DNA from: Pseudomonadota bacterium | GTDB lineage: Bacteria; Pseudomonadota; Gammaproteobacteria; Steroidobacterales; Steroidobacteraceae | Assembly: GCA_023391335.1 (NCBI GenBank) | Contig: JAEWBG010000028.1 | Coordinates: forward strand, 71,408 to 135,407 | DNA: 64,000 nucleotides | Direction: 5' to 3' | Part shown: positions 33,950-42,474 of the stretch, piece by piece | Layout of the letters: every line of letters begins with the position of its first letter | How positions within the stretch are numbered: position 1 is the stretch's first letter | Translations under genes and position numbers: made by a program | Notes under the pieces: model-generated | Told to the model about the DNA's origin: nothing | Databases searched by the model: none | The model's input: only the letters and a program-made list of their open reading frames with translations

Positions 33950-34119
33950 GCAACGCCCAAGGCGATGATGAGCTCATCCGATATTCCTATCGGGCGGCTC
34001 CACCCCATCTTGAGCGTGTCAGCCCTGCAAATTGTCCTGACCGCAGGATCTGAGGGGTAAATCTCATTCGGGCGTCGCCTTAGACCAGCGAGGTACTTCA
34101 GCCAGGGTAGACTTATGTC

Positions 34120-34671
34120 ATGAAAAGCCTTTGCGTCTTTTGCGGCTCACGTGCCGGCAGCCACCCGGAGTACGTCGAACTCGCGCGGGCGTGCGGGACG
34201 ATGCTGGCCGAACGCGGCATCGCCCTTGTTTATGGGGGCGGGCGTGTGGGTCTCATGGGCGCCATCGCGGATGCGGCGCTGGCCGCGGGCGGCACTGTCA
34301 TTGGTGTGATCCCGCAGATGCTGCTCGATCGTGAAGTCGGTCATCCGGGCCTAAGTCAGCTGCATGTCGTGAAATCACTGGCAGAGCGCAAATTGCGCAT
34401 GGCGGAGCTGAGCGACGCCTTCGTGGCACTGCCTGGTGGCCTTGGCACCTTGGATGAGTTGTCGGAGGTGTGGACGTGGACCCAGCTGAATCTGCACCAG
34501 AAACCGTGTGCGCTTCTGAATGCGGGGGGTTACTTCGATGCGCTCATCGACTTTCTGCATCACGCGACGGCGGAGGGCTTCGTCAGTCAGCGCGATTTAG
34601 AGCAGTTGCAGATCCATGAAGAGTTCGGCGCGCTGCTGGACGCACTCGGGATGTGCCAACCGGAAACTTGA
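34120..34671 (+). CDS. LOG-family nucleotide 5'-monophosphate phosphoribohydrolase
   Basis: 183 residues. VFCGSRAGSHPEY at the N-terminus, LVYGGGRVGLMGAIADAAL and the signature PGGLGTLDELSEVWTW define the LOG (Lonely guy) family, which cleaves the N-glycosidic bond of (cytokinin) nucleoside monophosphates. ERKLRMAELSDAF supplies the catalytic Arg. Bacterial members often act as nucleotide hydrolases rather than hormone makers. It begins a short plus-strand run with panD. Confidence 0.93.
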   Translation: MKSLCVFCGSRAGSHPEYVELARACGTMLAERGIALVYGGGRVGLMGAIADAALAAGGTVIGVIPQMLLDREVGHPGLSQLHVVKSLAERKLRMAELSDAFVALPGGLGTLDELSEVWTWTQLNLHQKPCALLNAGGYFDALIDFLHHATAEGFVSQRDLEQLQIHEEFGALLDALGMCQPET

Positions 34672-34740
34672 CACTGCAGTGCACTGCCTTCAGCCTTGCG
34701 GCGCCCTCTAGCACCGTTGTCGGAGTATTCCGCTCAAGTC

Positions 34741-35115
34741 ATGTTGCGAACTTTTCTCCAAGCCAAGCTGCATCGCGTCCGAGTCACTGAGGCGGATCTG
34801 AATTACGAAGGCTCGTGCGGCATCGACGAAGCGTTGCTCGAAGCAGCCGGCCTGAAGGAATACCAATACATCGAGCTGTACAACGTCACCAACGGCGAGC
34901 GGTTTACGACCTACATCATCAAGGCGCCGCGCGGCTCGGGTCAGATTTCGCTGAATGGCGCCGCTGCTCGCAAAGCCATGGTGGGCGATCTGCTCATCAT
35001 CTGCGCGTACTCCGTGTATTCGGAAGCCGAGCTCGAGCAGTATCAGCCGGTGGTCATTCTGGTGGACGAGCAAAACCGTCCGCTGCAAACCAAGAATCTA
35101 AAGCTCGCGCGTTAA
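34741..35115 (+). CDS. panD: Aspartate 1-decarboxylase
   Basis: 124 residues from ATG 34741. The self-cleavage site Gly-Ser lies in NYEGSCGID at residues 24-25, which yields the pyruvoyl cofactor; the tyrosine and asparagine of the active site are in IELYNVTNGERF and GAAARK. Makes beta-alanine for pantothenate and CoA. The usual partners panB/panC are not adjacent. Confidence 0.96.
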   Translation: MLRTFLQAKLHRVRVTEADLNYEGSCGIDEALLEAAGLKEYQYIELYNVTNGERFTTYIIKAPRGSGQISLNGAAARKAMVGDLLIICAYSVYSEAELEQYQPVVILVDEQNRPLQTKNLKLAR

Positions 35116-35157
35116 TCGTCCGCATCGCTCGATGTGGACGCATCCATCGGATGAGTC

Positions 35158-35799
35158 ATGTCCCTGATCCACTGGTTCATCGATTTCGTTCTCCATCTCG
35201 ATAAGCACCTGACCCAACTCGTGGCGACATACCACGTGTGGGTGTATCTGATTTTGTTTTTGATCGTGTTCTGCGAAACCGGCTTGGTGATCACGCCCAT
35301 TTTGCCGGGCGATTCGCTCTTATTTGCAGCCGGTGCCCTTGCAGCCGTGGATGCGAGCGGAACCTTGAACGCGACGGCACTCTGGATACTGCTGATCGTT
35401 GCAGCGATTCTCGGCAACGAAGTGAATTTTCGCATCGGTCGAGCGATCGGGCCGCGCGCGTTTAGCGGCAACGTTCCGTTTCTGAAGCTCCAGTACCTAG
35501 AGCGCACCGAGCAGTTCTACGAACGCCATGGCGGCAAGACCATCATCCTGTCGCGTTTCATGCCGATCATTCGCACTTTCGCCCCGTTCGTCGCAGGTGT
35601 GGGTCATATGTCCGCGTCCCGCTTCTCGATGTACAACTTCGCCGGCGGGATTGCGTGGGTCACCGCGTTTATATGGGGCGGCTATTTGTTCGGCAATGTG
35701 CCTTTGATCAAGAACAACTTCGGCGTGGTGACGATCGTGATCATCGTCGTGTCGCTACTGCCGTTTGCGTGGAGCTTGCTCAAGCGAGATAACAAATAG
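35158..35799 (+). CDS. DedA-family membrane protein
   Basis: 213 residues, four to five membrane helices. Characteristic motifs: FCETGLVITPILPGDSLLFAAGALA, GNEVNFRIGRAIG and SRFMPIIRTFAPFVAGVGHM, where the re-entrant loops carry the Glu and Arg residues needed for function. DedA/VTT proteins affect membrane potential and undecaprenyl-phosphate or phospholipid translocation. It ends in KRDNK, and the last base of its stop begins a CACAAAG repeat. Confidence 0.94.
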   Translation: MSLIHWFIDFVLHLDKHLTQLVATYHVWVYLILFLIVFCETGLVITPILPGDSLLFAAGALAAVDASGTLNATALWILLIVAAILGNEVNFRIGRAIGPRAFSGNVPFLKLQYLERTEQFYERHGGKTIILSRFMPIIRTFAPFVAGVGHMSASRFSMYNFAGGIAWVTAFIWGGYLFGNVPLIKNNFGVVTIVIIVVSLLPFAWSLLKRDNK

Positions 35800-35962
35800 G
35801 ACGAAACACAAAGAGCACAAAAGGCCACAAAGGGCACAAAAAAGGAATTTGGTAAGCAAGATGGCGGCGTGACGATCCAATTTGCCCTTGTTCCACTGAG
35901 GCGCAGCACGGGCCGCGATCTGAGTGATCGCTCTCTTCTTTGTGTTCTTTGTGTTGCTCCGG
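35799..35962. repeat. Periodic-arm inverted repeat, 9-bp CACAAAGnn unit (copy B4)
   Basis: Left arm ggacgaaacacaaagag then three more CACAAA units to 35844; right arm ctttgtg-tt-ctttgtg-tt-gctccgg. It fills the convergent dedA-ubiB gap. Confidence 0.87.
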
Positions 35963-35966
35963 ATTG

Positions 35967-37604
35967 CTAATCTCGGGATGACCACCACGAGATCGCACCT
36001 GCGATGAGCAACACCACGCCCGGCCACGCGGGTTGTGGGCTGAAGCCGATCCATAAGACGCCAGTAAAGGCGCTGAACAGCGAAATCAACGAGCGATCGC
36101 GGCGGCGGCTGTGTTCACGGATTTCCGCGCGCAGCAGCTCGACTTCATCGGTTCGCACTGGAATCGTCAGACGTCCATCCGCTGCTTTCTGTACCGTGTT
36201 CTCGAACAGCGGCGGTAAGCGTCGCAGTGCTTGCACCAGATCCGGCAATTGACGTTTCAAATCGCGCACGATCGAGCGCGGACTCCAGCGCTCGGCGACC
36301 CATTCCCTGAGCAACGGCTGCGCGGTCTTCCACAAATCCAAATCCGGATAGAGCTGTCTGCCGACGCCTTCGATCTGCAGCAAGGTCTTTTGAATCAACA
36401 TCAGCTGCGGCTGCATTTGCGCATCGAAGCGTTGCGCGGCTTCGAACAGACTGATCAGCACTTGGCCGAACGAGATTTCTTTGAGCGGCTTATTCGCAAT
36501 CGGCTCGCACACCGTGCGTACTGCGCTTTCTAATTCATCGACGCGAACGAGCGCAGGAATCCATCCCGCATCGATGTGCAGTTGCGCGATGCGCCGGTAG
36601 TCGCGATTGAAGAACGCGAGAAAATTCTCCGCCAGATAATGCTGATCGCGCGGATCCAAGCTGCCGACGATGCCGAAATCCACCGCTGCATAGCGCGGAT
36701 GTTCAGGATCGTCCAGCAGCACAAAGATATTGCCGGGGTGCATGTCGGCGTGAAAGAAGTTGTGCCGGAAGGCCTGCGTGAAGAAAATCTCGACGCCGTT
36801 CTCCGCCAACCGTTGGATGTTCGCGCCGCGCTTTTGCAGCTCGGCGACGTCGTTGACAAGCACGCCGCGCACGCGCTCCATCACCATCACGTTCTTGCGG
36901 CATAGGTCCCAATACACTTCGGGTACGTACAGCAATGGCGAGCCTGCGAAATTGCGCCTGATTTGCGCCGCGTTGGCCGCCTCGCGCATCAAGTCGAGTT
37001 CATCGAGAATCGTCTTCTGATATTCGCGTACCAGCTCAACCGGCCGTAAGCGTTCAGCCTGCGACCAATATCGGTTTGCGAGTTCCGCAAGCGCGTAGAG
37101 CACTTCGATATCGCGCTCGATCGCGATGCGAATTCCCGGTCGCACGATTTTGACGACGACTTCTTTGCCGTCCTTCAATGTCGCTGCATGCACTTGAGCG
37201 ATCGTTGCAGCGGCGAGCGGCTGAGTCTCGAACGATGCGAATAGTTCTGATACAGGTTGTCCGAGCGCGGATTCGACAATGCCCTGGGCGACGTTCGCAT
37301 CGAACGGCGGAACTCGATCCTGGAGTTTTGCGAGTTCGTCCGCGATATCGCGCGGCAACAAGTCGCGTCGTGTCGACAGCATCTGCCCGAACTTCATGAA
37401 GATCGGGCCGAGTTCTTCGAGCGCGAGACGCAGGCGTTCCGCTCGGGTGCCACCGCGTTCGCGATGGAACCAGGTTGCCGGCGAGAGGAAGAATGCAAAG
37501 CGCAACGGCCGGAATAGGTGCGTTGCGAGAATGACTTCATCGAGCCCGTGACGAACGAGCACCCGCTGAATCTGCAGGAGCCGGGAGAGGACGCGAAGCT
37601 TCAC
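35967..37604 (-). CDS. ubiB: Ubiquinone biosynthesis ADCK-like kinase/ATPase UbiB
   Basis: 545 residues. The UbiB-specific KxGQ motif is in IFMKFGQMLSTRRDLLP; the Ala-rich loop AAATIAQVHAATLKDG, VVVKIVRPG with the Lys, the catalytic NFFHADMHPGNIFVLLDD and VDFGIVG follow. Two C-terminal membrane helices (SLISLFSAFTGVLWIGF and WPGVVLLIAGAISWW) anchor it. UbiB is needed for ubiquinone assembly in aerobic and anaerobic routes. It overlaps ubiJ by 4 bp; the cluster order is ubiE-ubiJ-ubiB as in E. coli. Confidence 0.97.
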   Translation of the reverse strand: MKLRVLSRLLQIQRVLVRHGLDEVILATHLFRPLRFAFFLSPATWFHRERGGTRAERLRLALEELGPIFMKFGQMLSTRRDLLPRDIADELAKLQDRVPPFDANVAQGIVESALGQPVSELFASFETQPLAAATIAQVHAATLKDGKEVVVKIVRPGIRIAIERDIEVLYALAELANRYWSQAERLRPVELVREYQKTILDELDLMREAANAAQIRRNFAGSPLLYVPEVYWDLCRKNVMVMERVRGVLVNDVAELQKRGANIQRLAENGVEIFFTQAFRHNFFHADMHPGNIFVLLDDPEHPRYAAVDFGIVGSLDPRDQHYLAENFLAFFNRDYRRIAQLHIDAGWIPALVRVDELESAVRTVCEPIANKPLKEISFGQVLISLFEAAQRFDAQMQPQLMLIQKTLLQIEGVGRQLYPDLDLWKTAQPLLREWVAERWSPRSIVRDLKRQLPDLVQALRRLPPLFENTVQKAADGRLTIPVRTDEVELLRAEIREHSRRRDRSLISLFSAFTGVLWIGFSPQPAWPGVVLLIAGAISWWSSRD

Positions 37605-38197
37605 TTATTCTTGTTCCGTTCTAGCAATGCAACGCGCGCTTCTAATCGATCGACGTCGTCGCGCAACTTATCTACGCCAGACGCAAATTCGTCCGCTTCA
37701 GTTCGGCTGGGCGTATCGCGACCTTCTTCCTGAAGGAACTCCGAGACATTCTGCGTGAATGTGTCGGCCGCGCGACGCGCAAATCCAAAGACCGAGCGCG
37801 CTGCCTGGCCGATCTGATGCGCCGGCACATCGCCGATCAAGCGCGAAAGCTCTTCTTCTAGATCGGGTCGGGTGTGTTGCAGCAATTCACTGAACGCCTG
37901 CGCGGCTTCTGCGTCGCCGGCAATGTGCACGGAGCCGCCGCGCAGCGCATTTTCAGGTTGCGGGCCGATCATGCGCATGAATGCCAGCGGCGTTCCACTG
38001 AGCGTTGCCGTCGGCGTTGCTTCTGATTGCGAGCTCAAGATCACCTGCTCGCCCTCGGCGCGCAGAAATACGTTGAGCGGGATGCCGTCGAATTTCAGCG
38101 CAAGGAGTTTTCCATCCAAACGCCGGCACATGGCGCGTGCCGCAGAAGATGCTGCGATATTTCGATTCAGTAGGTTTTGAAACGGCGCGAGCAGCAT
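37601..38197 (-). CDS. ubiJ: Ubiquinone biosynthesis accessory factor UbiJ (SCP2 domain)
   Basis: 198 residues from ATG 38197, 4 bp after the ubiE stop. The N-terminal SCP2-like lipid-binding domain (about 20-110) includes LLALKFDGIPLNVFL and GTPLAFMRM; the middle has EELSRLIGDVPAHQIGQAAR and the C-terminus is a coiled coil ending RLEARVALLERNK. UbiJ binds the polyprenyl intermediates and scaffolds the Ubi complex with UbiK, which is also encoded in this window at 60156. Confidence 0.92.
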   Translation of the reverse strand: MLLAPFQNLLNRNIAASSAARAMCRRLDGKLLALKFDGIPLNVFLRAEGEQVILSSQSEATPTATLSGTPLAFMRMIGPQPENALRGGSVHIAGDAEAAQAFSELLQHTRPDLEEELSRLIGDVPAHQIGQAARSVFGFARRAADTFTQNVSEFLQEEGRDTPSRTEADEFASGVDKLRDDVDRLEARVALLERNKNK

Positions 38198-38201
38198 GGG
38201 C

Positions 38202-38978
38202 CTATAACGCGTACCCGCGGTGCAGAGCGACGATACCGCCGGTGAGATTGTGGTAGCGGCACTGCTCGAATCCGGCAACCCGCATCATCTCGAGCAACGC
38301 TTCTTGCGTTGGGAAGCGACGAATCGACTCAGCCAAGTAGCGATAACTGTCCGCATCGTTGGCCACGAGCTTGCCGAGCAGTGGGAGCACGCCGAATGAA
38401 TACGCGTCGTAAATCGGCTTGAGTCCCGGCAGCGTTGGATGAGAGAACTCGAGAATCAGCAGTTGTCCGCCAGGTTTCAGCACGCGTCGCATCGATCGCA
38501 ATGCTGCAGCTTTGTCCGTGACGTTGCGTAAGCCGAAACCGATCGTCACGCAGTCGAAGCTCGCGTCCGCGAATGGCAGACACTCCGCGTTGGCGAGCGA
38601 AAATCGTACATTGCCGACGACGCCTTTGTTGAGCAGCGCGTCGCGACCTTCGGCCAGCATTGCTGAGTTGATGTCGGTCAGGAGCACCAATCCTGTTGAA
38701 CCGACCTGCTTGGCCATGCCGGTGGCGAGATCGCCGGTGCCGCCTGCAACGTCGAGCGCGCGCTGACCAGGACGTAGTCCGGTTTGAGACAGCGTGAACG
38801 CTTTCCATAGCCGGTGCGCACCGCCGGACATCAGGTCGTTCATGATGTCGTACTTGCTGGCGACGGATTCGAACACCGCGCGCACTTTCGCGGCCTTCTC
38901 AGCGACGGGCACTTGCGTGTAACCGAAGTCGGTCGTCGCTTGCTGCGAATCAGCAGGGGATTTGTCGGGTGCCGTCAT
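38202..38978 (-). CDS. ubiE: Ubiquinone/menaquinone C-methyltransferase
   Basis: 258 residues from ATG 38978 (an upstream ATG at 39005 is in frame but lacks a ribosome site). VFESVASKYDIMNDLMSGGAH, the SAM loop LDVAGGTGDLATGM, DINSAMLAEGRD and GFGLRNVTDKAAALRSMRRV are diagnostic. It methylates the quinone ring at C2 using SAM. It is followed by ubiJ after 4 bp. Confidence 0.96.
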   Translation of the reverse strand: MTAPDKSPADSQQATTDFGYTQVPVAEKAAKVRAVFESVASKYDIMNDLMSGGAHRLWKAFTLSQTGLRPGQRALDVAGGTGDLATGMAKQVGSTGLVLLTDINSAMLAEGRDALLNKGVVGNVRFSLANAECLPFADASFDCVTIGFGLRNVTDKAAALRSMRRVLKPGGQLLILEFSHPTLPGLKPIYDAYSFGVLPLLGKLVANDADSYRYLAESIRRFPTQEALLEMMRVAGFEQCRYHNLTGGIVALHRGYAL

Positions 38979-39035
38979 GGGGAGCCACGCTCGAGGACGG
39001 CGCATTCTAACAGGGCTACTGACCAGAAAGGCATT

Positions 39036-39066
39036 TCACACGGAGGACCACGTGTCCTCCGTGTGA
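39036..39066. repeat. Compact CACGGAG inverted repeat (copy A5)
   Basis: Perfect 12-bp arms tcacacggagga / tcctccgtgtga around a 7-nt loop ccacgtg. It lies between the DUF971 gene and ubiE within a minus-strand run. Probably the minimal, spacer-less form of the CACGGAG family. Confidence 0.85.
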
Positions 39067-39082
39067 GATCTCGTCTGGTTCG

Positions 39083-39439
39083 CTAACTAGAGCGTGTGTG
39101 CGATATGCCGAGCTCACTCAGGCGATCGAGGTACTTCTGCCATTTCTGAGCGTGCTCGCGGCCAAGTTCATGAAGATACTTCCACGTATAAAGCCCGCTG
39201 TCGTGGCCGTCATCGAAGATCAGGCGCACGGCATAGTTGCCGACCGGTTCGATTTTTTTGATCTGCACGTTCTGCTTGCCGATTTGGAGGGTCTCTTGTC
39301 CCGGTCCGTGACCGCGCACTTCGGCAGAAGGCGAATACACCCGCAGATATTCGAACGGCAGCTCGTACTTCGAGCCGTCCGAAAACGAAACGGCTAACAC
39401 GCGCGAGACGGTGCGCAGTTTCAATTCGGTGGGATGCAT
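39083..39439 (-). CDS. DUF971 / GBBH-like N-terminal domain protein
   Basis: 118 residues. LAVSFSDGSKYELPFEYLRVYSPSAEVRGHGPGQ and the DDGHDSGLYTWKYLHELG motif belong to the DUF971 family, related to the N-terminal domain of gamma-butyrobetaine hydroxylase. Members are commonly found just after hslU in beta- and gammaproteobacteria and have been linked to iron-sulfur or Zn binding; a precise role is not established. It starts 4 bp after hslU. Confidence 0.9.
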   Translation of the reverse strand: MHPTELKLRTVSRVLAVSFSDGSKYELPFEYLRVYSPSAEVRGHGPGQETLQIGKQNVQIKKIEPVGNYAVRLIFDDGHDSGLYTWKYLHELGREHAQKWQKYLDRLSELGISHTRSS

Positions 39440-39443
39440 TGCG

Positions 39444-40781
39444 CTACAGGATGTATCGAGTGAGGTCTTCGTCCTTCACCAACTCGCCGAGATATTTGTC
39501 GACATACGCAGCATCGACGACAACCTCTAAGCCGTCACGATCAGCAGCATCGTACGAGAGCGTCTCGAGCAATCGTTCCAGCACCGTATGCAAGCGCCGA
39601 GCGCCGATGTTTTCGGTTCGCTCGTTTACCTGATAGGACACTTCGGCGATACGACGCACGCCACTTTCGTCGAAGCGTAATTTCACACCCTCGGTTTCGA
39701 GCAGCGCACGATATTGCGTGCACAGCGAGGCGTCGGGTTCCGTGAGAATGCGAATGAAGTCTTCCACCTTGAGTGCATCGAGTTCGACGCGAATCGGGAA
39801 GCGGCCCTGCAACTCGGGTATCAAGTCGGAGGGTTTCGACATGTGAAATGCGCCCGAAGCGATGAAGAGAATGTGATCGGTCTTCACCATCCCATGCTTC
39901 GTGCTCACCGTGCTGCCTTCGACTAGCGGCAGCAAGTCGCGTTGCACGCCTTCTCGAGACACGTCAGCGCCGTGCGTTTCCTGGCGTCGCGCGATCTTGT
40001 CGATCTCATCGATGAACACGATGCCGTTCTGCTCGGCGTTGGTAAGCGCTCGTAGCTTTAGATCTTCTTCGTTGATCATCTTGGCGGCTTCTTCATCGGT
40101 CAGCAGCTTGAACGCTTCCTTCACTTTGACCTTGCGCATCTTGGTGCGAGATCCGCCGAGGTTCGAGAACATGCTCTGCAATTGATTGGTGAGATCCTCC
40201 ATGCCCGCGGGTGCCATGATCTCCACACCGACAGGAATGGCGCGCACCTCGATTTCAATTTCACGATCATCGAGCTGGCCTTCGCGCAGCATCTTGCGGA
40301 ATTTCTGCCGCGTCTCTTGATCGCGCGGCGTCGGTTCGGGTTCGGCACCAAAGCCGATTGACTTCGGCCGCGGCAACAGCGCATCGAGCACTCGATCTTC
40401 GGCGGCGTCCATGGCTCGATGACGGACTTTCTCCATTTCCTCTTCGCGCGTCATCTTCACCGCCACGTCCATCAGGTCCTTGATGATCGAATCCACCTCG
40501 CGGCCGACGTAACCGACCTCGGTGAATTTGGTGGCTTCCACCTTGATGAAAGGCGCGCGCGCCAACTTGGCCAGGCGCCGAGCAATCTCGGTTTTACCGA
40601 CGCCAGTCGGGCCGATCATCAAAATATTTTTTGGCGTGATTTCTGCACGCAGCGATTCGGAGACTTGCATGCGGCGCCAGCGATTGCGTAACGCGATCGC
40701 AACCGCTCGCTTGGCTGCGCCTTGCCCGACGATGTGCTTGTCGAGCTCTTGAACGATTTCGCGGGGAGTCATGGAGGACAT
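39444..40781 (-). CDS. hslU: HslUV protease ATPase subunit
   Basis: 445 residues. Walker A GPTGVGKTEIARRLAK, Walker B IVFIDEIDKIA, the pore loop GYVGREVD, the intermediate domain with its conserved PRPKSIGFG, sensor ELQGRFPIRVELD and the C-terminal DLTRYIL tail that docks into HslV. The hexamer unfolds substrates for HslV. No Shine-Dalgarno precedes either the ATG at 40781 or the in-frame ATG at 40772: the bases immediately upstream are the GGTTAGC arm of a repeat element. Confidence 0.97.
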   Translation of the reverse strand: MSSMTPREIVQELDKHIVGQGAAKRAVAIALRNRWRRMQVSESLRAEITPKNILMIGPTGVGKTEIARRLAKLARAPFIKVEATKFTEVGYVGREVDSIIKDLMDVAVKMTREEEMEKVRHRAMDAAEDRVLDALLPRPKSIGFGAEPEPTPRDQETRQKFRKMLREGQLDDREIEIEVRAIPVGVEIMAPAGMEDLTNQLQSMFSNLGGSRTKMRKVKVKEAFKLLTDEEAAKMINEEDLKLRALTNAEQNGIVFIDEIDKIARRQETHGADVSREGVQRDLLPLVEGSTVSTKHGMVKTDHILFIASGAFHMSKPSDLIPELQGRFPIRVELDALKVEDFIRILTEPDASLCTQYRALLETEGVKLRFDESGVRRIAEVSYQVNERTENIGARRLHTVLERLLETLSYDAADRDGLEVVVDAAYVDKYLGELVKDEDLTRYIL

Positions 40782-40787
40782 GGTAGG

Positions 40788-40904
40788 GGTTAGCGGTTAG
40801 CGGTTAGCGGATAGAAGAGGTAGCGGTGCAATTGAATGTGGGAGACTCTGCGAAGCGGGTCAGTCGGGTTCTTCGGATCCGACTATTCACCATCCGCTAT
40901 CCGC
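40788..40904. repeat. Periodic-arm inverted repeat, 7-bp GGTTAGC unit (copy E)
   Basis: Left arm is three GGTTAGC units and a GGATAG; right arm reads complement GGATAGC-GGATGGT-GAATAG. It starts 6 bp from the hslU ATG and its right arm contains the hslV stop codon. Confidence 0.85.
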
Positions 40905-41442
40905 GAGTCCCTTCCAGCTCCTCTATCGTCAGATTGCGATTGGTGTAGATGCAAATGTCGGCGGCGATGTTCAGCGCCTTCTCGACGATGGTCTTCGCAT
41001 CTAAGTCAGTGTTCTGCGTCAGCGCACGTGCGGCAGCTTGCGCGAATGCACCGCCGGAGCCGATGGCCATGATGTCGTCCTCGGGCTCGATCACATCGCC
41101 GTTGCCGGAAATGATGAATGAGCTGCGCGCGTCGGCCACGCACAGCAGCGCTTCGAGCCGGCGCAGGCTGCGATCCGTGCGCCAATCCTTTGCGAGTTCA
41201 ATCGCTGCGCGAGTGAGATTGCCGTACTGCTGCAGCTTGGCTTCGAAGCGCTCGAAGAGCGTGAAGGCATCTGCCGTTCCGCCTGCGAAACCGGCGAGCA
41301 CTTTGCCGTCGTAGAGGCGCCGCACCTTTCGCGCGTTGCCTTTCATGACGGTGTTACCTAAGGAGACTTGCCCGTCACCGCCGATCGCGACGATGCCTTG
41401 GCGACGGACGGAGAGGATGGTGGTGCCTTCGAATTGGTTCAT
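40897..41442 (-). CDS. hslV: HslV protease (proteasome-like peptidase)
   Basis: 181 residues. After a short propeptide (MNQFEG) the N-terminal threonine lies in TTILSVRRQG; GDGQVSLGNTVMKGNARKVR holds the catalytic Lys, and GFAGGTADAFTLFERFE and AIGSGGAFAQAAARAL follow. Its C-terminus after TIEELEG reads TRG with the stop inside the arm of repeat copy E, so the last few residues appear to be supplied by the element. Confidence 0.97.
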   Translation of the reverse strand: MNQFEGTTILSVRRQGIVAIGGDGQVSLGNTVMKGNARKVRRLYDGKVLAGFAGGTADAFTLFERFEAKLQQYGNLTRAAIELAKDWRTDRSLRRLEALLCVADARSSFIISGNGDVIEPEDDIMAIGSGGAFAQAAARALTQNTDLDAKTIVEKALNIAADICIYTNRNLTIEELEGTRG

Positions 41443-41460
41443 GGTCAGATGAAGAATTGT

Positions 41461-41540
41461 TCCACGGAGCGCACGGAGGACACGGAGATAGTGGGTGAAT
41501 AGAGACTCTTCACCTCCGTGCTCTCTGTGATCTCCGTGGA
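41461..41540. repeat. Periodic-arm inverted repeat, 9-bp CACGGAGnn unit (copy A3)
   Basis: Left arm cacggag-cg-cacggag-ga-cacggag and right arm ctccgtg-ct-ctctgtg-at-ctccgtg, only about 25 bp between them. It fills the hslV-xerC gap inside a minus-strand operon. Confidence 0.9.
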
Positions 41541-41550
41541 GATTTTCCGA

Positions 41551-42453
41551 TCATCCTCTGCGGCGGGCGCGAGGATGCGACTGGTCGTATATCTTGGCCA
41601 AGTGCTGAAAATCAAGGTGCGTATACACCTGCGTGGTGGAGATGTTTGCGTGGCCCAAAAGTTCCTGCACGCCACGCAAATCCTGGCTCGATTCCAGCAA
41701 GTGAGTCGCGAACGAATGCCGGAACATGTGCGGATGGACGTGCAGCGGCAAGCCCTGTCGGATCGCCCATTCGGAGATGCGCAGTTGGATCGCGCGCGGA
41801 CCCAGGCGTTTACCGGCTTGCGAGACGAAGACCGCAATCTGATCGGCTGGTGCGAACGCTGAGCGTTCCGCGAGCCACGCGCGTAATGCATCGATGGCGT
41901 GGCGTCCAATCGGGACGATGCGTGTCTTGTTGCCTTTGCCGACGACGCGCACGGTGCGGTCGGCCAAATCCAAGTCTTGCAGATTCAATCCCACCAACTC
42001 TGCCAACCGCAGGCCGGAGGAATAAAACAGCTCCATGATCGCTTTATCGCGAGTGCTGAGTTCATCGTCGGTGCGAAACGCGAGGAGCTGCTGCATTTGA
42101 TCGACGTCGAGTGCCTTGGGTAATCGCTTCGGCGCCTTGGGCGCTTGTACATCGATGGCTGGATTGTTCTTGATGACGCCTTCCCGGATCAGGAAATTGA
42201 AAAACGTACGCAGCGCGCTTAACCGGCGTTGAATGGTTCGGGCTGCAGAGCCGCGGCGAAATTCGGCAGCAGCGAAGAGGCGAACGTGCTGCGTATCGAT
42301 TTGCGACCAGTCTGCGATCGCTTGGCCATCGCAGTACTGGACGAAGAAGCTCAAATCGCGGCGATAGTTGTCATCGGTGTGAGCGGACAGGCGTCGCTCA
42401 CTCGCAAGATGGCTGAAGAACTTGGGGATCCAAGACAGGGTGCTGTCGTGCAT
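41551..42453 (-). CDS. xerC: Tyrosine recombinase XerC
   Basis: 300 residues. SAM-like N-terminal domain with AHTDDNYRRDLSFFV; catalytic residues Arg in SSGLRLAELVGL, Lys in VGKGNKTRIVPI, His-x2-Arg in HMFRHSFATHLLE, His in GHANISTTQ and the nucleophile Tyr in VYTHLDFQHL. XerC with XerD resolves chromosome dimers at dif. Its place after DUF484 and dapF matches gammaproteobacterial xerC rather than a phage integrase. Confidence 0.96.
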   Translation of the reverse strand: MHDSTLSWIPKFFSHLASERRLSAHTDDNYRRDLSFFVQYCDGQAIADWSQIDTQHVRLFAAAEFRRGSAARTIQRRLSALRTFFNFLIREGVIKNNPAIDVQAPKAPKRLPKALDVDQMQQLLAFRTDDELSTRDKAIMELFYSSGLRLAELVGLNLQDLDLADRTVRVVGKGNKTRIVPIGRHAIDALRAWLAERSAFAPADQIAVFVSQAGKRLGPRAIQLRISEWAIRQGLPLHVHPHMFRHSFATHLLESSQDLRGVQELLGHANISTTQVYTHLDFQHLAKIYDQSHPRARRRG

Positions 42454-42474
42454 GTGCGATCAGCACCCCGAAGA

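Noticed and set aside
40788..40904. GGTTAGC repeats as a CRISPR or telomere-like array
   Set aside because: The units are 7 bp without spacers, occur as two facing arms, and no cas gene is near.
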